Source: JANMES01 sp038329865
GTDB lineage: Bacteria; Planctomycetota; Phycisphaerae; Tepidisphaerales; Tepidisphaeraceae
NCBI GenBank assembly: GCA_038329865.1
Contig: JBBQNK010000005.1
Span: 74,422-138,421, forward strand
Length of the DNA stretch: 64,000 nt
Direction: 5' to 3'
Under the pieces are notes generated by a model that worked only from the letters and a program-made list of their open reading frames with translations, did not search any database and was not told the DNA's origin. The translations under genes and the position numbers were made by a program. Numbering within the stretch: the stretch's first letter is position 1; each line of letters opens with the position of its first letter. Positions 42,214 to 50,864 of the stretch are shown piece by piece.

Positions 42214-42291
42214 AACTTAGGGGCAAGGACTTAGGACTTAGCGAAGAGAAGCAAGATGCTTGCTAAGTCCTAAGTCCTTTGCCCTAAGTCC
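42214..42291. terminator. Hairpin of GGACTTAGGACTTAG words between convergent genes
   Basis: Arms 42214-42242 and 42262-42291 pair with about two bulges. The word GGACTTAG recurs at 44319-44394 and 46581-46643. It lies between the hydrolase-fold gene and the SecA-like gene, which face each other. Confidence 0.6.
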
Positions 42292-42296
42292 TGCCG

Positions 42297-44309
42297 TTAA
42301 AACGGAATCGACTGATCCATCCAGTCATCCGCCTTCAACACTTGCTTGCGATTGAATCGCGCGATGCGTTCGGCCCGGGACTGCGCGATTTTGATCAATC
42401 GATCAGCGCCGATTTTCTTCCACATTTTAACGAGGTGCGGCGCGTGTCGATGAAAAAGATCATCCTCCACGCTGGCGAAAAGTTGTGCGCAACCCGGATC
42501 GCCCTGCCGGGCGGCTCGGCCGAAGAGTTGGCGGTCGACTCGGTGGCTGCCGTGCGGCTCGGTGTCGAGCACGTGAAGCCCGCCGAGTTCCGCGACGCCG
42601 CGGGCGAGCTTGATGTCGGTTCCGCGGCCGGCCATGTTGGTGGCGACGGTGATTTTCCCGGGCCGCCCGGCTTCGGCGACGATGTTCGCCTCCTGCTCGT
42701 TCTGCGCCGCGTTAAGCACGCGATGTACCCGCCCCGCCGCGGCGAGGCGCTTGCTGATTTCGTCGCTGGCCAGCACGCTTCTCGTGCCGATGAGCACGGG
42801 GATTTCCTTCGCGTTGAGCTCTAGCGCGTGCGTCACCACCGCGTCGTACTTTTCTTCCAATGTGTCGAACATTTCCGTCGGCAGTTGCTTGCGGATGTTG
42901 GGCTTGTTGGTGGGGACGCGAACCACCGGCCGCTGGTAGATCTGCCACAGCTCGCCGCTGGCTTCCCACGCCGTGCCGGTCATGCCGCCCATCATCGGGT
43001 ACTGGCGGAAGAATCGCTGGAAGCTGAGGCGCGCCAGGTTCTCCTTGTCGGCGGTGACGGTGACACCTTCCTTGATTTCGATCGCCTGGTGCAGGCCGTG
43101 CCGCCACGACCGGTCCGCCATCACGCGGCCGGTGAATTCGTCGATGATCTGCACCTTGCCGGTAGGGTCGACGAGGTATTGCTCGTCGCGAATGAAGCAA
43201 TGACGCGCGACCAGCGACTGCGTCACCAGCTCTTCGCGGCGGCGCTCGCCTTTCCAGAAACCGCTGGCGCTTGAGAGCGTGGCGAGCGCCTCTTTCCCGC
43301 GCTCGGTGAGATCGACGCTGCGCACGGTGCGATCGACGCTGAAGTCCTTACCGACTTCAAGCACCTGCGCAAGCGCGTCGGCCTGCCGGTAGATTTCGCT
43401 GTTCGGCTCGTCGTGCGGCGAGTTGGAAATGATCAGTGGCGTGACGGCTTCGTCGATCAGCAGGCTGTCGGCTTCGTCGACGATCACGCGGAACAACCCC
43501 GGCACGACCAGCCCCGGCCCCGCGCGGCCGGGCGTGGCGAGCAGCGCGGTCGACATGTGCCCCGGCGTGCGGAGCGATCCCATCGAATCGCTCCCGCCCC
43601 AGATGCCGCGGTTGTTGCCGGTGGCGATCGGCTTCACGGCGCGCATCGCGTCGATCGTGATCTGGTCGCGAAGAAAATCCGCGACCAGTTCCTTGCTCGT
43701 GCAGTAGACCACGTTGCGGCGGTAGTGATCGGTGCGCTCACTTGGCGAAGTTTCGTGCGTGATATGGCCGACCGTCAGGCCGAGTTCGTCGTAAACGGGT
43801 TTCATTTCCTCGGCGTCGCGGGCGACGAGGTAATCGTTGACGGTGATGACATGCACCGGCCGGCCGCTCCAGCCCCACAGGGAGGCGGCGAGCGACGCGG
43901 TGAGCGTTTTGCCTTCGCCGGTCGCCATCTCGGCGATAGCGCCCTGGCACATCACCAGCGCGCCGATGACCTGCACCGGGTACGGCCGCAAGCCCTTGCC
44001 GCGGAACGCGCCTTCGCGAACGATGGCCATTGCGCGGTTGAGCGCCGCGTCTTTCAGCCGATTGAGCCGGGCGAGATCGCGCACTTCGCCGACGGCTTCG
44101 CGAAACGCCGCCGCGCCCAGCGCGTGAATCTCCGGCTCCAGCGCCTCGATCGCCGCCGCCTGCGCCTGCAATTTCGCCAGCACCGGCCGGCGGTTTTTCG
44201 CCCAACCGACGATACCGTTGACGAACGCATCCAGACCCTTGAGGTCCGGCGCTTTCACGCGCCGGGCATCGAAGACGGAGAAGAGGTCTTGTGTGGAGGT
44301 TTCACTCAT
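42297..44309 (-). CDS. SecA-like translocase ATPase without C-terminal scaffold/wing domains
   Basis: 670 residues, where housekeeping SecA has about 830-1000. NBD1 with Walker A MATGEGKTLTASLAA (about 128-142), Walker B-like VIVDEADSLLIDEA, preprotein-binding insertion with VVYCTSKELVADFLRDQ, NBD2 with GGMTGTAWEASGELW, TNMAGRGTDIKLA and FGRAARQGDPG. The chain ends about 50 residues after NBD2, so helical scaffold, wing and the zinc-binding linker are missing. It cannot be the canonical SecA. It is the last gene of the minus-strand export cluster and may be a dedicated motor, possibly for a substrate handled by the M50-HlyD protein upstream. An independent role cannot be ruled out. Preceded by a hairpin. 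Confidence 0.8.
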   Translation of the reverse strand: MSETSTQDLFSVFDARRVKAPDLKGLDAFVNGIVGWAKNRRPVLAKLQAQAAAIEALEPEIHALGAAAFREAVGEVRDLARLNRLKDAALNRAMAIVREGAFRGKGLRPYPVQVIGALVMCQGAIAEMATGEGKTLTASLAASLWGWSGRPVHVITVNDYLVARDAEEMKPVYDELGLTVGHITHETSPSERTDHYRRNVVYCTSKELVADFLRDQITIDAMRAVKPIATGNNRGIWGGSDSMGSLRTPGHMSTALLATPGRAGPGLVVPGLFRVIVDEADSLLIDEAVTPLIISNSPHDEPNSEIYRQADALAQVLEVGKDFSVDRTVRSVDLTERGKEALATLSSASGFWKGERRREELVTQSLVARHCFIRDEQYLVDPTGKVQIIDEFTGRVMADRSWRHGLHQAIEIKEGVTVTADKENLARLSFQRFFRQYPMMGGMTGTAWEASGELWQIYQRPVVRVPTNKPNIRKQLPTEMFDTLEEKYDAVVTHALELNAKEIPVLIGTRSVLASDEISKRLAAAGRVHRVLNAAQNEQEANIVAEAGRPGKITVATNMAGRGTDIKLARGVAELGGLHVLDTEPHGSHRVDRQLFGRAARQGDPGCAQLFASVEDDLFHRHAPHLVKMWKKIGADRLIKIAQSRAERIARFNRKQVLKADDWMDQSIPF

Positions 44310-44318
44310 TGTTTTTCA

Positions 44319-44394
44319 GGACTTAGGACTAAGGACTTAGGACTTAGTGAGATGGCCGCTTTACTTAGTCCTAAGTCCTTGGCCCTAAGTCCTA
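44319..44394. repeat. 31-bp hairpin of GGACTTAG words between SecA-like and M50 genes
   Basis: Arms 44319-44349 and 44364-44394 pair with about four mismatches. Located in the 90-nt gap between two genes of the same direction, inside the export cluster. Confidence 0.6.
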
Positions 44395-44399
44395 CTCTC

Positions 44400-46574
44400 T
44401 TACCATTGACTCGCCGCGCTCTTCGTTTGGATGAGCTGCCAGAAACGGATGGACCACTGCGCGATCAGCGGCATTTTCTTTTCGAGTTGGAAGCGAACCG
44501 TCGCGCGCTGGCCGGGCAGGTAACGGCTGTCGGGGTTGACGAGGCGCACGCGCACTTCGAACTGCGGCACGAGCGGCCGGGTGCCCTTGGGGTCGCGCGG
44601 GTCGATCGCGACTTCACCGCCGCTGCCGGTGCCCAGGGCGGCGCTTTCCAGTTCATTGCGCGCGCCGATCAGCTCCGGGTGCTGGCCGAGCAGCACCGTG
44701 CCGGCGTCGCTGGACATTCTAATCTCGCACGTCTCGGGCGAATCCTTGATGACCCGATCGAGGTCACGCTGCTCGAGCACGGCCCGCACTTCGATCTCCT
44801 GGATGGTGATCATCGTTCCCACCGGCTGGCTCGGGCCGATGAACTGGTCGTCCATCTGCTTCAGGCCCGGGTTGATGAACACGCCGTCGAACGGCGCGAC
44901 GATCGTCAGATCGTTCATGCGGCGTTTGAGGTCTTCCAGCTGCGAGGTGATGTTGTTCAACCGGTCCTGCTCGATCTGCTGCTTGTTCGGGTCCTGCGTC
45001 ATGGCGGTGCGGACGGCGACCATCTGGCCCTGGCGGTCGGCGTCCATCTGCTTCATCTGCTTTTCGAGCTGGTCGTTGTGGAGGACCATGATCGGATCGC
45101 CCTTGCGCAGCCACGAGCCGTCCTTGACCATGATGCGCGAGATGAACCCGCCTTCGCCGGAGCGAACGGTTTGCTTCTGCGCGGCTTCAACCACGCCTTC
45201 GGCATAGACGTTGTACGGGAATTTGATCAGCCCGATGAGGATGACGACCGTCGCCGCCACCGCGCCGCTGAACGCGATCGCCCGGCCGCGCTTGCGGTGC
45301 AGCTCGGGCTCGATCGTCAGGTACTTGAAGACCTGGAAAACCGGCACGACAACGAACGTGATCCCCATGCCGATCGCCATCAGCACGCCCACGACCGGCA
45401 GCTGAAACGCCACCACCAGCATGATGATCGCGCTGACGAACACGCGGTAGATCGACGAACCGATCGCGTACGAAAGCAGCCAGAATCGCTGCAACAGCGG
45501 CGGGAGCGGCTGGGTCATCTTCACGCGGAAGACGTGCCGCTTGATCAGGCCCAGCGCATACTCCGTGCTCTTCTGGCGCAGATTGGGGATTTCCAGGAAG
45601 TCGGAAAGGATGTAGTACCCGTCGTATCGCAGCAGCGGGTTGGCGTTGAAGACGAGCGTGGTGACCGACGCGATCAGCATCGCGTTGTACGCCAGTTGAT
45701 GCACGACTGCTTGCGGATCGGTGTTCCGCCAGATGAACGCGCAGATCGCCGCGAAGAAAAGCTCCACGATCATGCCGGCCGAGCCGACGAACACGCGCTG
45801 CCACTTGTTGGAGAACGCCCACGCGGTCGACGCATCGACGTAAGGCGTCGGCACGAGCACGAGCAGCATGATGCCCAGCTCATGACACTCCCCGCCGAAC
45901 CGCCGACAGGCGAACGCGTGGCCGAGCTCGTGGATCAGCTTCACGAAAACGAACACCAAATACATGTAGATGACGTTGATCGTGTTGTGGTAAAGATCGA
46001 CCGCCTTGGCGGCATCCACCTTCAGTTGCGGCCAGGCGGGGATGAGCATGATGACGGCAACCGTCACCACCACCAGCCAGACCATCGCGCCGAACTTGCT
46101 GAACATGCCGCGCACGATCGGCATCCAGCGGGTGAGAAATTTGTCCGGGTCCCAGATCGGAATCCGCGGGAAGAAGATGTTCATCAGCCGGCGCTGAAAC
46201 TTCTGCTTCTGCTGCTGCTTGTGTCGGCGGAGCAGGACAGTGGCGTCGGGGGTGACGTCGGCGTCGATGAGGTTCGCGGAGTAAAGGTGCGAGAGGATCT
46301 GGATCACTTCCGGCTGCGTCGGCGCGTCGTCCGCAAGCTGCCCGCCGCAAAGGTCCCAGGCTTCTTCGACGGTGCGCGAACCGTCAAGCAGTCCGACGAA
46401 TCGGTAGGCGGCGTCGGAAAGCCGGTGGAACTGATTGCCGGCCGGGTCGCGTACAACGTACCACCGCTCGCCGCGGTAATACTGGCGGGAAATCTGCGCA
46501 CCCGATCGCAACTTCACGCGCAGATCAGCGACGCGATACCAGGATTCAGAAAATGTGGGTCGAATGGCGAGCAT
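44400..46574 (-). CDS. PqqD-like / M50 protease / HlyD adaptor fusion
   Basis: 724 residues. Domains in order: a PqqD-like (RiPP-recognition-element type) winged helix at about 28-105 (YRGERWYVVRDPAGNQFHRL, FVGLLDGSRTVEEAWDLC); a multi-helix M50/site-2-protease domain at about 155-425 with H215-E-x-x-H219 in FVKLIHELGHAFACRRFGG and the second metal motif NPLLRYDGYY (D318); then a membrane helix and a HlyD-type adaptor (EAAQKQTVRSGEGGFISRIM, a coiled segment, APFDGVFINPG). Similar M50-HlyD proteins occur in planctomycetes and in some peptide-export clusters. A combined role in binding, cutting and exporting a peptide is inferred. No Shine-Dalgarno is visible; the GGACTTAG hairpin abuts the start. 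Confidence 0.78.
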   Translation of the reverse strand: MLAIRPTFSESWYRVADLRVKLRSGAQISRQYYRGERWYVVRDPAGNQFHRLSDAAYRFVGLLDGSRTVEEAWDLCGGQLADDAPTQPEVIQILSHLYSANLIDADVTPDATVLLRRHKQQQKQKFQRRLMNIFFPRIPIWDPDKFLTRWMPIVRGMFSKFGAMVWLVVVTVAVIMLIPAWPQLKVDAAKAVDLYHNTINVIYMYLVFVFVKLIHELGHAFACRRFGGECHELGIMLLVLVPTPYVDASTAWAFSNKWQRVFVGSAGMIVELFFAAICAFIWRNTDPQAVVHQLAYNAMLIASVTTLVFNANPLLRYDGYYILSDFLEIPNLRQKSTEYALGLIKRHVFRVKMTQPLPPLLQRFWLLSYAIGSSIYRVFVSAIIMLVVAFQLPVVGVLMAIGMGITFVVVPVFQVFKYLTIEPELHRKRGRAIAFSGAVAATVVILIGLIKFPYNVYAEGVVEAAQKQTVRSGEGGFISRIMVKDGSWLRKGDPIMVLHNDQLEKQMKQMDADRQGQMVAVRTAMTQDPNKQQIEQDRLNNITSQLEDLKRRMNDLTIVAPFDGVFINPGLKQMDDQFIGPSQPVGTMITIQEIEVRAVLEQRDLDRVIKDSPETCEIRMSSDAGTVLLGQHPELIGARNELESAALGTGSGGEVAIDPRDPKGTRPLVPQFEVRVRLVNPDSRYLPGQRATVRFQLEKKMPLIAQWSIRFWQLIQTKSAASQW

Positions 46575-46580
46575 GAGTAG

Positions 46581-46643
46581 TAGGACTTAGGTCAAAGGAC
46601 TTAGGACTAAGTGAAAAAACCAAGTCCTAAGTCCTTAGTCCTA
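46581..46643. repeat. GGACTTAGGACTAAG-word hairpin between M50-HlyD and GAF-HlyD genes
   Basis: Left part 46581-46612 and right part 46622-46643 are complementary in the same degenerate word as at 44319. It lies directly upstream of the M50-HlyD start codon. Confidence 0.55.
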
Positions 46644-46646
46644 TTT

Positions 46647-48575
46647 TTAGAGCCACATCTTCATCCGTACAAAGTCCACCAGCTTGTGCGTCCAGATGTA
46701 GATGAGCGGGCGCGGTTCGACGTCGATGCGGGCTTCGCCGGACATGTCGGCCTTCCAGGAGGGGTCGGGTTCTTCGAGCTTGGCGTAGACCTTGAACGCG
46801 TTCACGCCGTTCTCCACTGTTGCCGTCGGAACGACGCGGTCGATCGTGATCCGTCGGCGGTCACGCGGATCACTGGTCGTCGCGATGAACCCCACCTGCC
46901 GACGCCCGTCCGGACGCGGCTCGAAAATGTTGTTGATGTCCGACTCCGACACCTTGATCTCCGCATGCAGATCGTCGGCCTTGGCCATCTGCATCAGCGC
47001 GTCGCCCTGCTTGAACGTGGCGTTGATCTTGTCTTCGATATCGCACTTGATGATCTGCCCGTCGAACGGCGCGGTGACTTTCGTTTCTTCAATTTGCTTG
47101 GTGTAAAGTTCGACGTCCTGCATCGCGCGCTCGTACTGAAACCGCGCGATCTCGGCCTCGCCGAACTTCCCGTCATTGCGGGCGGCGTTGGCCTTGCCGC
47201 TGGCTTCGAGGGCGGCGGACTTGGCCTCGATCAACCGATTCTTCAGCGCGAACGATCGAATCTCAACCAGCACATCGCCCTTCTTAACCGACTGCCCGGG
47301 CTTGACGAGGATCTTCGTCACCTGCTCTTCGAACGGCATGGAGATTGTCCGCGGCTCAATCGGCTGGAACGAGAACGGCGCCGACACGTGATACATCGGC
47401 TTGTACAGCGAAACGAAAATGATCACGGCGATCGATAAAATAAAGATCAGCTTCGCCAGCATGTGCTTCGGCCCGATGACGAGCTTGGCCGTCTCGCGGG
47501 CGCTGATGCCGGCCTTGGTGATGAGGTAGCGGTCGTTGACGTAGCGGTCGTAAAGCTGCGTCGCCAGCAATTCCACCGCGACGGCCAGTCCCTGCGCCAT
47601 CCCCGGCGTGATCTTCGTGCCGGGGAGGAACTCCAGCGTCACCACGCCGGTGATTTCTTCCTTGCGCCGCAGCGGCAGCGAGAGAATCGCGTTGCCGCCC
47701 TGCGAGCGGGAGAGGATTTGTGCATTGCGGCTGACGTTCTGCGAGCCGCCGCCTTCAGGCGAATACTGCACCATCTGTTCCTGGTCGAGGCATTCTTCCA
47801 TCGCCCCTTCGATCTGCACGATCAGTTCCTGCTTGCGATCGAATTCTTCGGTGTGCGACAGCGCCTGCACCTTGATCTGCTGATTCTTCACCCAGCCGAG
47901 CGACACGCGCGACGCGCTGGTACGCTGCGCGAGTTCGTTGCAAAGATTCAAACACGCCTGCTGAAAGCCGTCGCTGTTGGCGACTGCGTTGGCAAGCTGC
48001 AGCACGTTCTGGTGGCTCTGCGCGACGGTGCGTGCGAGGTCGCTGTTGCGGCGGAGCGTGTACAGATCGAAATAACCGGCCACCAACTGCATCTGCATCA
48101 GGCGCTGCTTGGCGCGGTCGATGTTCATGCAACGCGTGATGACGGCGGTGACGGCGATGACATTGCCATCCTGCCGGAGCGGCGTGACAAGACAGAACTG
48201 CGGCTCGCCTCCTTCGCCGGGGTTGCCGAGTTCGATCAGCCCTTCTTTATTCTGCACGATGCACGGGCGGACGAGATCTTGAAACGCCTCGAGCGCCGCC
48301 GCCCGGACTTCAGCGTTGGCGTTATCCGGGCGGATGTGGGCGACATTGCGGAGCGTCTGCGAGTCGCCGGATTTTTCAACGAGGAACGCCGCCGCCTCCG
48401 TCGCGACGACGGTGACCGCCTGCGTGGTTAAAATGTCGTGAATGAACGCGGGCAGCGAGGAGCTGGCGTCGAGGAGGCGCTGCACCATCTGCGATCGCGC
48501 GGGCACGCCGGCCGACTGCGCCGTGCTCGACGGTTCGGATCCTTGCGATGAGCTTTCCACTACACCTGATGACAA
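46647..48575 (-). CDS. GAF domain fused to HlyD-type membrane fusion protein
   Basis: 642 residues. N-terminal about 370 residues are cytoplasmic: a first sensor-like region (LTTQAVTVVATEAAAFLVEK, QFCLVTPLRQDGNVIAVTAV) and a second GAF at about 195-345 (LCNELAQRTSASRVSLGWVK, ILSLPLRRKEEITGVVTLEF). One membrane helix (KLIFILSIAVIIFVSLYKPM), then a HlyD adaptor: IEPRTISMPFEEQVTKILVK, KPGQSVKKGDVLVEIRS (lipoyl-like half), a helical hairpin with Ala/Glu-rich text, TKVTAPFDGQIIKCDIED and a beta-barrel domain. It could couple a cytoplasmic ligand signal to the exporter. Same strand and cluster as the SecA-like and DevCA-like genes. Confidence 0.78.
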   Translation of the reverse strand: MSSGVVESSSQGSEPSSTAQSAGVPARSQMVQRLLDASSSLPAFIHDILTTQAVTVVATEAAAFLVEKSGDSQTLRNVAHIRPDNANAEVRAAALEAFQDLVRPCIVQNKEGLIELGNPGEGGEPQFCLVTPLRQDGNVIAVTAVITRCMNIDRAKQRLMQMQLVAGYFDLYTLRRNSDLARTVAQSHQNVLQLANAVANSDGFQQACLNLCNELAQRTSASRVSLGWVKNQQIKVQALSHTEEFDRKQELIVQIEGAMEECLDQEQMVQYSPEGGGSQNVSRNAQILSRSQGGNAILSLPLRRKEEITGVVTLEFLPGTKITPGMAQGLAVAVELLATQLYDRYVNDRYLITKAGISARETAKLVIGPKHMLAKLIFILSIAVIIFVSLYKPMYHVSAPFSFQPIEPRTISMPFEEQVTKILVKPGQSVKKGDVLVEIRSFALKNRLIEAKSAALEASGKANAARNDGKFGEAEIARFQYERAMQDVELYTKQIEETKVTAPFDGQIIKCDIEDKINATFKQGDALMQMAKADDLHAEIKVSESDINNIFEPRPDGRRQVGFIATTSDPRDRRRITIDRVVPTATVENGVNAFKVYAKLEEPDPSWKADMSGEARIDVEPRPLIYIWTHKLVDFVRMKMWL

Positions 48576-48666
48576 GTCAAAACTCCCATTGACCCCGAAG
48601 GGGACATGATTCTAGCCGTTTTTACCCTATTCGGGTTCGATCTCACGGCACTTATCGAAAATAATT

Positions 48667-49494
48667 TTATCGCCCAGCGGTCTGCGGCTGCTCAGCCAAT
48701 TTCACTGATACACTCATGCCAGACGGCTTATTTTCACTGTTGGGCATTTCCGCTCGGAACAGCCGGGTGTTGCTCGCGGCGTCGGCCGAGGGATTGAGGA
48801 AGACGATCTTGGCCGTACGGACCTGCGGGTCGTTCTCGTAGCGCACTTCCACCGAGTCGCCGATTTTAAGCTTGTTGACGTCGTCGGTGCGAAGCGAGGC
48901 TTCGACGTTCAGCTTGCTGTTATCGGTCACGACGGCAGCGGGCTTGCTCGGGTCGGCCACTTCGCCGGGGTCGGCGTCGATCTTCTCCACGATGCCGTTG
49001 ATCTCGCTGATCAGGACCATGCGGTCGATCTTCTTCTGTTGCACTTCCAGCTCGGCCTTTTTCTTGGCGGTGTCTTCCTTCTGCAGGTCAACCTTCAACT
49101 CGCCGATGAGGACGGCCAGCTGCGCGTCTTCGACTTCGGCGTCATTCTGCCCGCCGGCCGCCTGGATCTGCTTCTTGCGGGCGAGCTCGACTCGCTTCTG
49201 CGCCAGGTCCGCCTCGGCGGCTTTAATCTGAATGCCGCTGTTGGCTTCGATCGCCATCGAGTCCATTTCCTTGCGCTCGACACTGTCGTCGAGTTGTATT
49301 AGAGGCTGGCCGACTTTGACGGCATCGCCGGGCTTGACCAGCACCGTTTTGACCAGGCCTTGCACCGGGAAAGACATCTCTGCGCGCTGCGACGGCTTGG
49401 TCACGCCGTTCGGCAGAAACAGATCACCGGCCATCGCCCATGACGACAGCGACATGACCGCCAACGACCAGACGATTTGTCGCGCGCACTTCAT
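48667..49494 (-). CDS. HlyD-family periplasmic adaptor protein
   Basis: 275 residues from ATG 49494, chosen because it opens a signal peptide (CARQIVWSLAVMSLSSWAMA|GD) and has AGAGG upstream; the frame reaches 49554. Adaptor layout: AEMSFPVQGLVKTVLVKPGD AVKVGQ (lipoyl half, split here), a coiled-coil arm rich in Lys/Glu/Ala (KRVELARKKQIQAAGGQND), SEINGIVEKIDADPGEVA (second lipoyl half) and a barrel domain (LRTDDVNKLKIGDSVEVRY). It links an inner-membrane exporter to an outer-membrane channel. Located between the GAF-HlyD and another HlyD gene. Confidence 0.82.
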   Translation of the reverse strand: MKCARQIVWSLAVMSLSSWAMAGDLFLPNGVTKPSQRAEMSFPVQGLVKTVLVKPGDAVKVGQPLIQLDDSVERKEMDSMAIEANSGIQIKAAEADLAQKRVELARKKQIQAAGGQNDAEVEDAQLAVLIGELKVDLQKEDTAKKKAELEVQQKKIDRMVLISEINGIVEKIDADPGEVADPSKPAAVVTDNSKLNVEASLRTDDVNKLKIGDSVEVRYENDPQVRTAKIVFLNPSADAASNTRLFRAEMPNSENKPSGMSVSVKLAEQPQTAGR

Positions 49495-49730
49495 AAAGCC
49501 TCTGCTTCCGGAGGAAAATCGACCCCTGGCTGGCCTGAACCGCGAACGGCCCACGGCGATCTGCCGATTGTTTATATGCTGCAGTTATAACAGGTCAAGG
49601 CAAAACAGCCCGTTCAGTCAATCGGTTTTTCGGGAGGTCACGATTCAACTTTGAACGGCTTTTCATTGTCCAGTTCGATTTAAGCTATTATGGGACGCAG
49701 AATCACGCCCCACTGCAATTTTTGCAATGG

Positions 49731-49804
49731 TGTAGCCGGCGAGCTTGCTCGCCGTTGTCTTGCTGCGGGTATCCACTCAACGGCGAGCAAGCTCGCCGGC
49801 TACA
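49731..49804. repeat. Perfect 27-bp hairpin with self-palindromic arms (GGCGAGCTTGCTCGCC)
   Basis: Arms 49731-49757 and 49778-49804 are perfect complements over 27 bp with a 20-nt loop; each arm also folds on itself through GGCGAGC-TT-GCTCGCC. It sits in the 326-nt gap between two adaptor genes; the rest of that gap holds nothing I recognise. Confidence 0.65.
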
Positions 49805-49820
49805 CGAAAGAATCAGCCCC

Positions 49821-50795
49821 TCACTTCATCGTAACAGCCGGCGCGGGCTGGGTCGCAGGGACGGTGACCAGATCTTTCACGTACACGTCCATCTGCTGCC
49901 CCACGTAGATCGGCAGGTCCTTCGGATCGAACTGGTAAAGCACCTGCAGCACGCGGGTATCCACCCGCTCGGTGGAATCGCCGGTAAGCGACTTCTTGGG
50001 AACAATGTACGGCTCAACCCGCACCAGCGTGAGCGGCGTGCTGATCTTGTTGTTGCCGCGCACGAACGCGACCGCGTCGGCCTTGGGGTCGAGCCGCCAG
50101 GCGTCGTTCTCGTCGATGTCAGTCCGAACGACGAGCGTTTTGACGTTTCCCATCACCATCAGCGGCGTGGCGACAACGTTGGCCGGCGCGAATTCGCCAA
50201 GGTGCACCTTGATCTGCAAAACTCGTCCATCGACCGGCGCGCGGACGACCCGGCGATCAATCTCCGTCCGGACCGCCGACACCGCGGCTTCGGCGCTTTG
50301 CACGTCGGCCTGCGATTTGGCGTACGACGCCTCGGCCTTCTGAACCGCGTAGCGGCGCGTGTCCAACTCTTCCTTGCTCACCGCCCGCGTGTCGCCGATC
50401 TCCGACCACATCGAAAACTGATTCCGCGCGTCCGCCTGGTTGGCGGCCTGAACTTTAACTTCTTCCTGCGCGCTCTTCTGCGCTGCAAGCTTGACCAGCA
50501 GATCCGCCTGAAGCTCGCGGTCATCGATGCGGAACAGCGGATCGCCTTTCTTCACTTCCGAACCGACAGCCACCGGAAGTTCCCGAACGATCCCCGCGAC
50601 CGACGTGCCGATCTGGATGTTCTCGGTGCTGGCTTCGACGATCCCCGCCCCCGCGATGTAAACCGCAAACGGCGCCGCCGACGGCTGCACCACCGGCTCG
50701 GCCGGCATGATCGGCTTGGCGCCCCGGGCGACGACGAACATCGCGAAGACGATGCCGAGGAGGGAGATGACGGGCAACATATAGGTGCGAAACAT
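49821..50795 (-). CDS. HlyD/DevB-type periplasmic adaptor protein
   Basis: 324 residues from ATG 50795, preferred over ATG 50807 because GGAG lies 6 nt upstream. N-terminal signal anchor (MLPVISLLGIVFAMFVVA), then AGIVEASTENIQIGTSVAGI and VGSEVKKGDPLFRIDDRELQ (lipoyl half), a coiled hairpin (ELDTRRYAVQKAEASYAKSQ), VVRAPVDGRVLQIKVHLGEF (second half), and a barrel domain ending in Pro/Ala-rich text. It is directly downstream of the ATPase gene and is the likely MFP partner of the DevCA-like exporter (DevBCA order CA-B here). Confidence 0.85.
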   Translation of the reverse strand: MFRTYMLPVISLLGIVFAMFVVARGAKPIMPAEPVVQPSAAPFAVYIAGAGIVEASTENIQIGTSVAGIVRELPVAVGSEVKKGDPLFRIDDRELQADLLVKLAAQKSAQEEVKVQAANQADARNQFSMWSEIGDTRAVSKEELDTRRYAVQKAEASYAKSQADVQSAEAAVSAVRTEIDRRVVRAPVDGRVLQIKVHLGEFAPANVVATPLMVMGNVKTLVVRTDIDENDAWRLDPKADAVAFVRGNNKISTPLTLVRVEPYIVPKKSLTGDSTERVDTRVLQVLYQFDPKDLPIYVGQQMDVYVKDLVTVPATQPAPAVTMK

Positions 50796-50815
50796 AGAGG
50801 GCTCCATTTGGCGCT

Positions 50816-50861
50816 GGGCGTTAGGCGTTAGAAGGATCGTACTTCCTACCGCCTAACGCCT
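50816..50861. repeat. GGGCGTTAGGCGTTAG-word hairpin
   Basis: Left arm 50816-50834 and right arm 50842-50861 pair with about three mismatches; words of GCGTTAG repeat. Between the ATPase and adaptor genes, three bases from the ATPase stop. Confidence 0.55.
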
Positions 50862-50864
50862 CCT

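Noticed and set aside
43413..46580. Open frame of 1055 codons on the plus strand
   Set aside because: It is antisense to the SecA-like and M50-HlyD genes, has Arg/His-rich composition typical of GC-rich shadow frames and shows no family motif.
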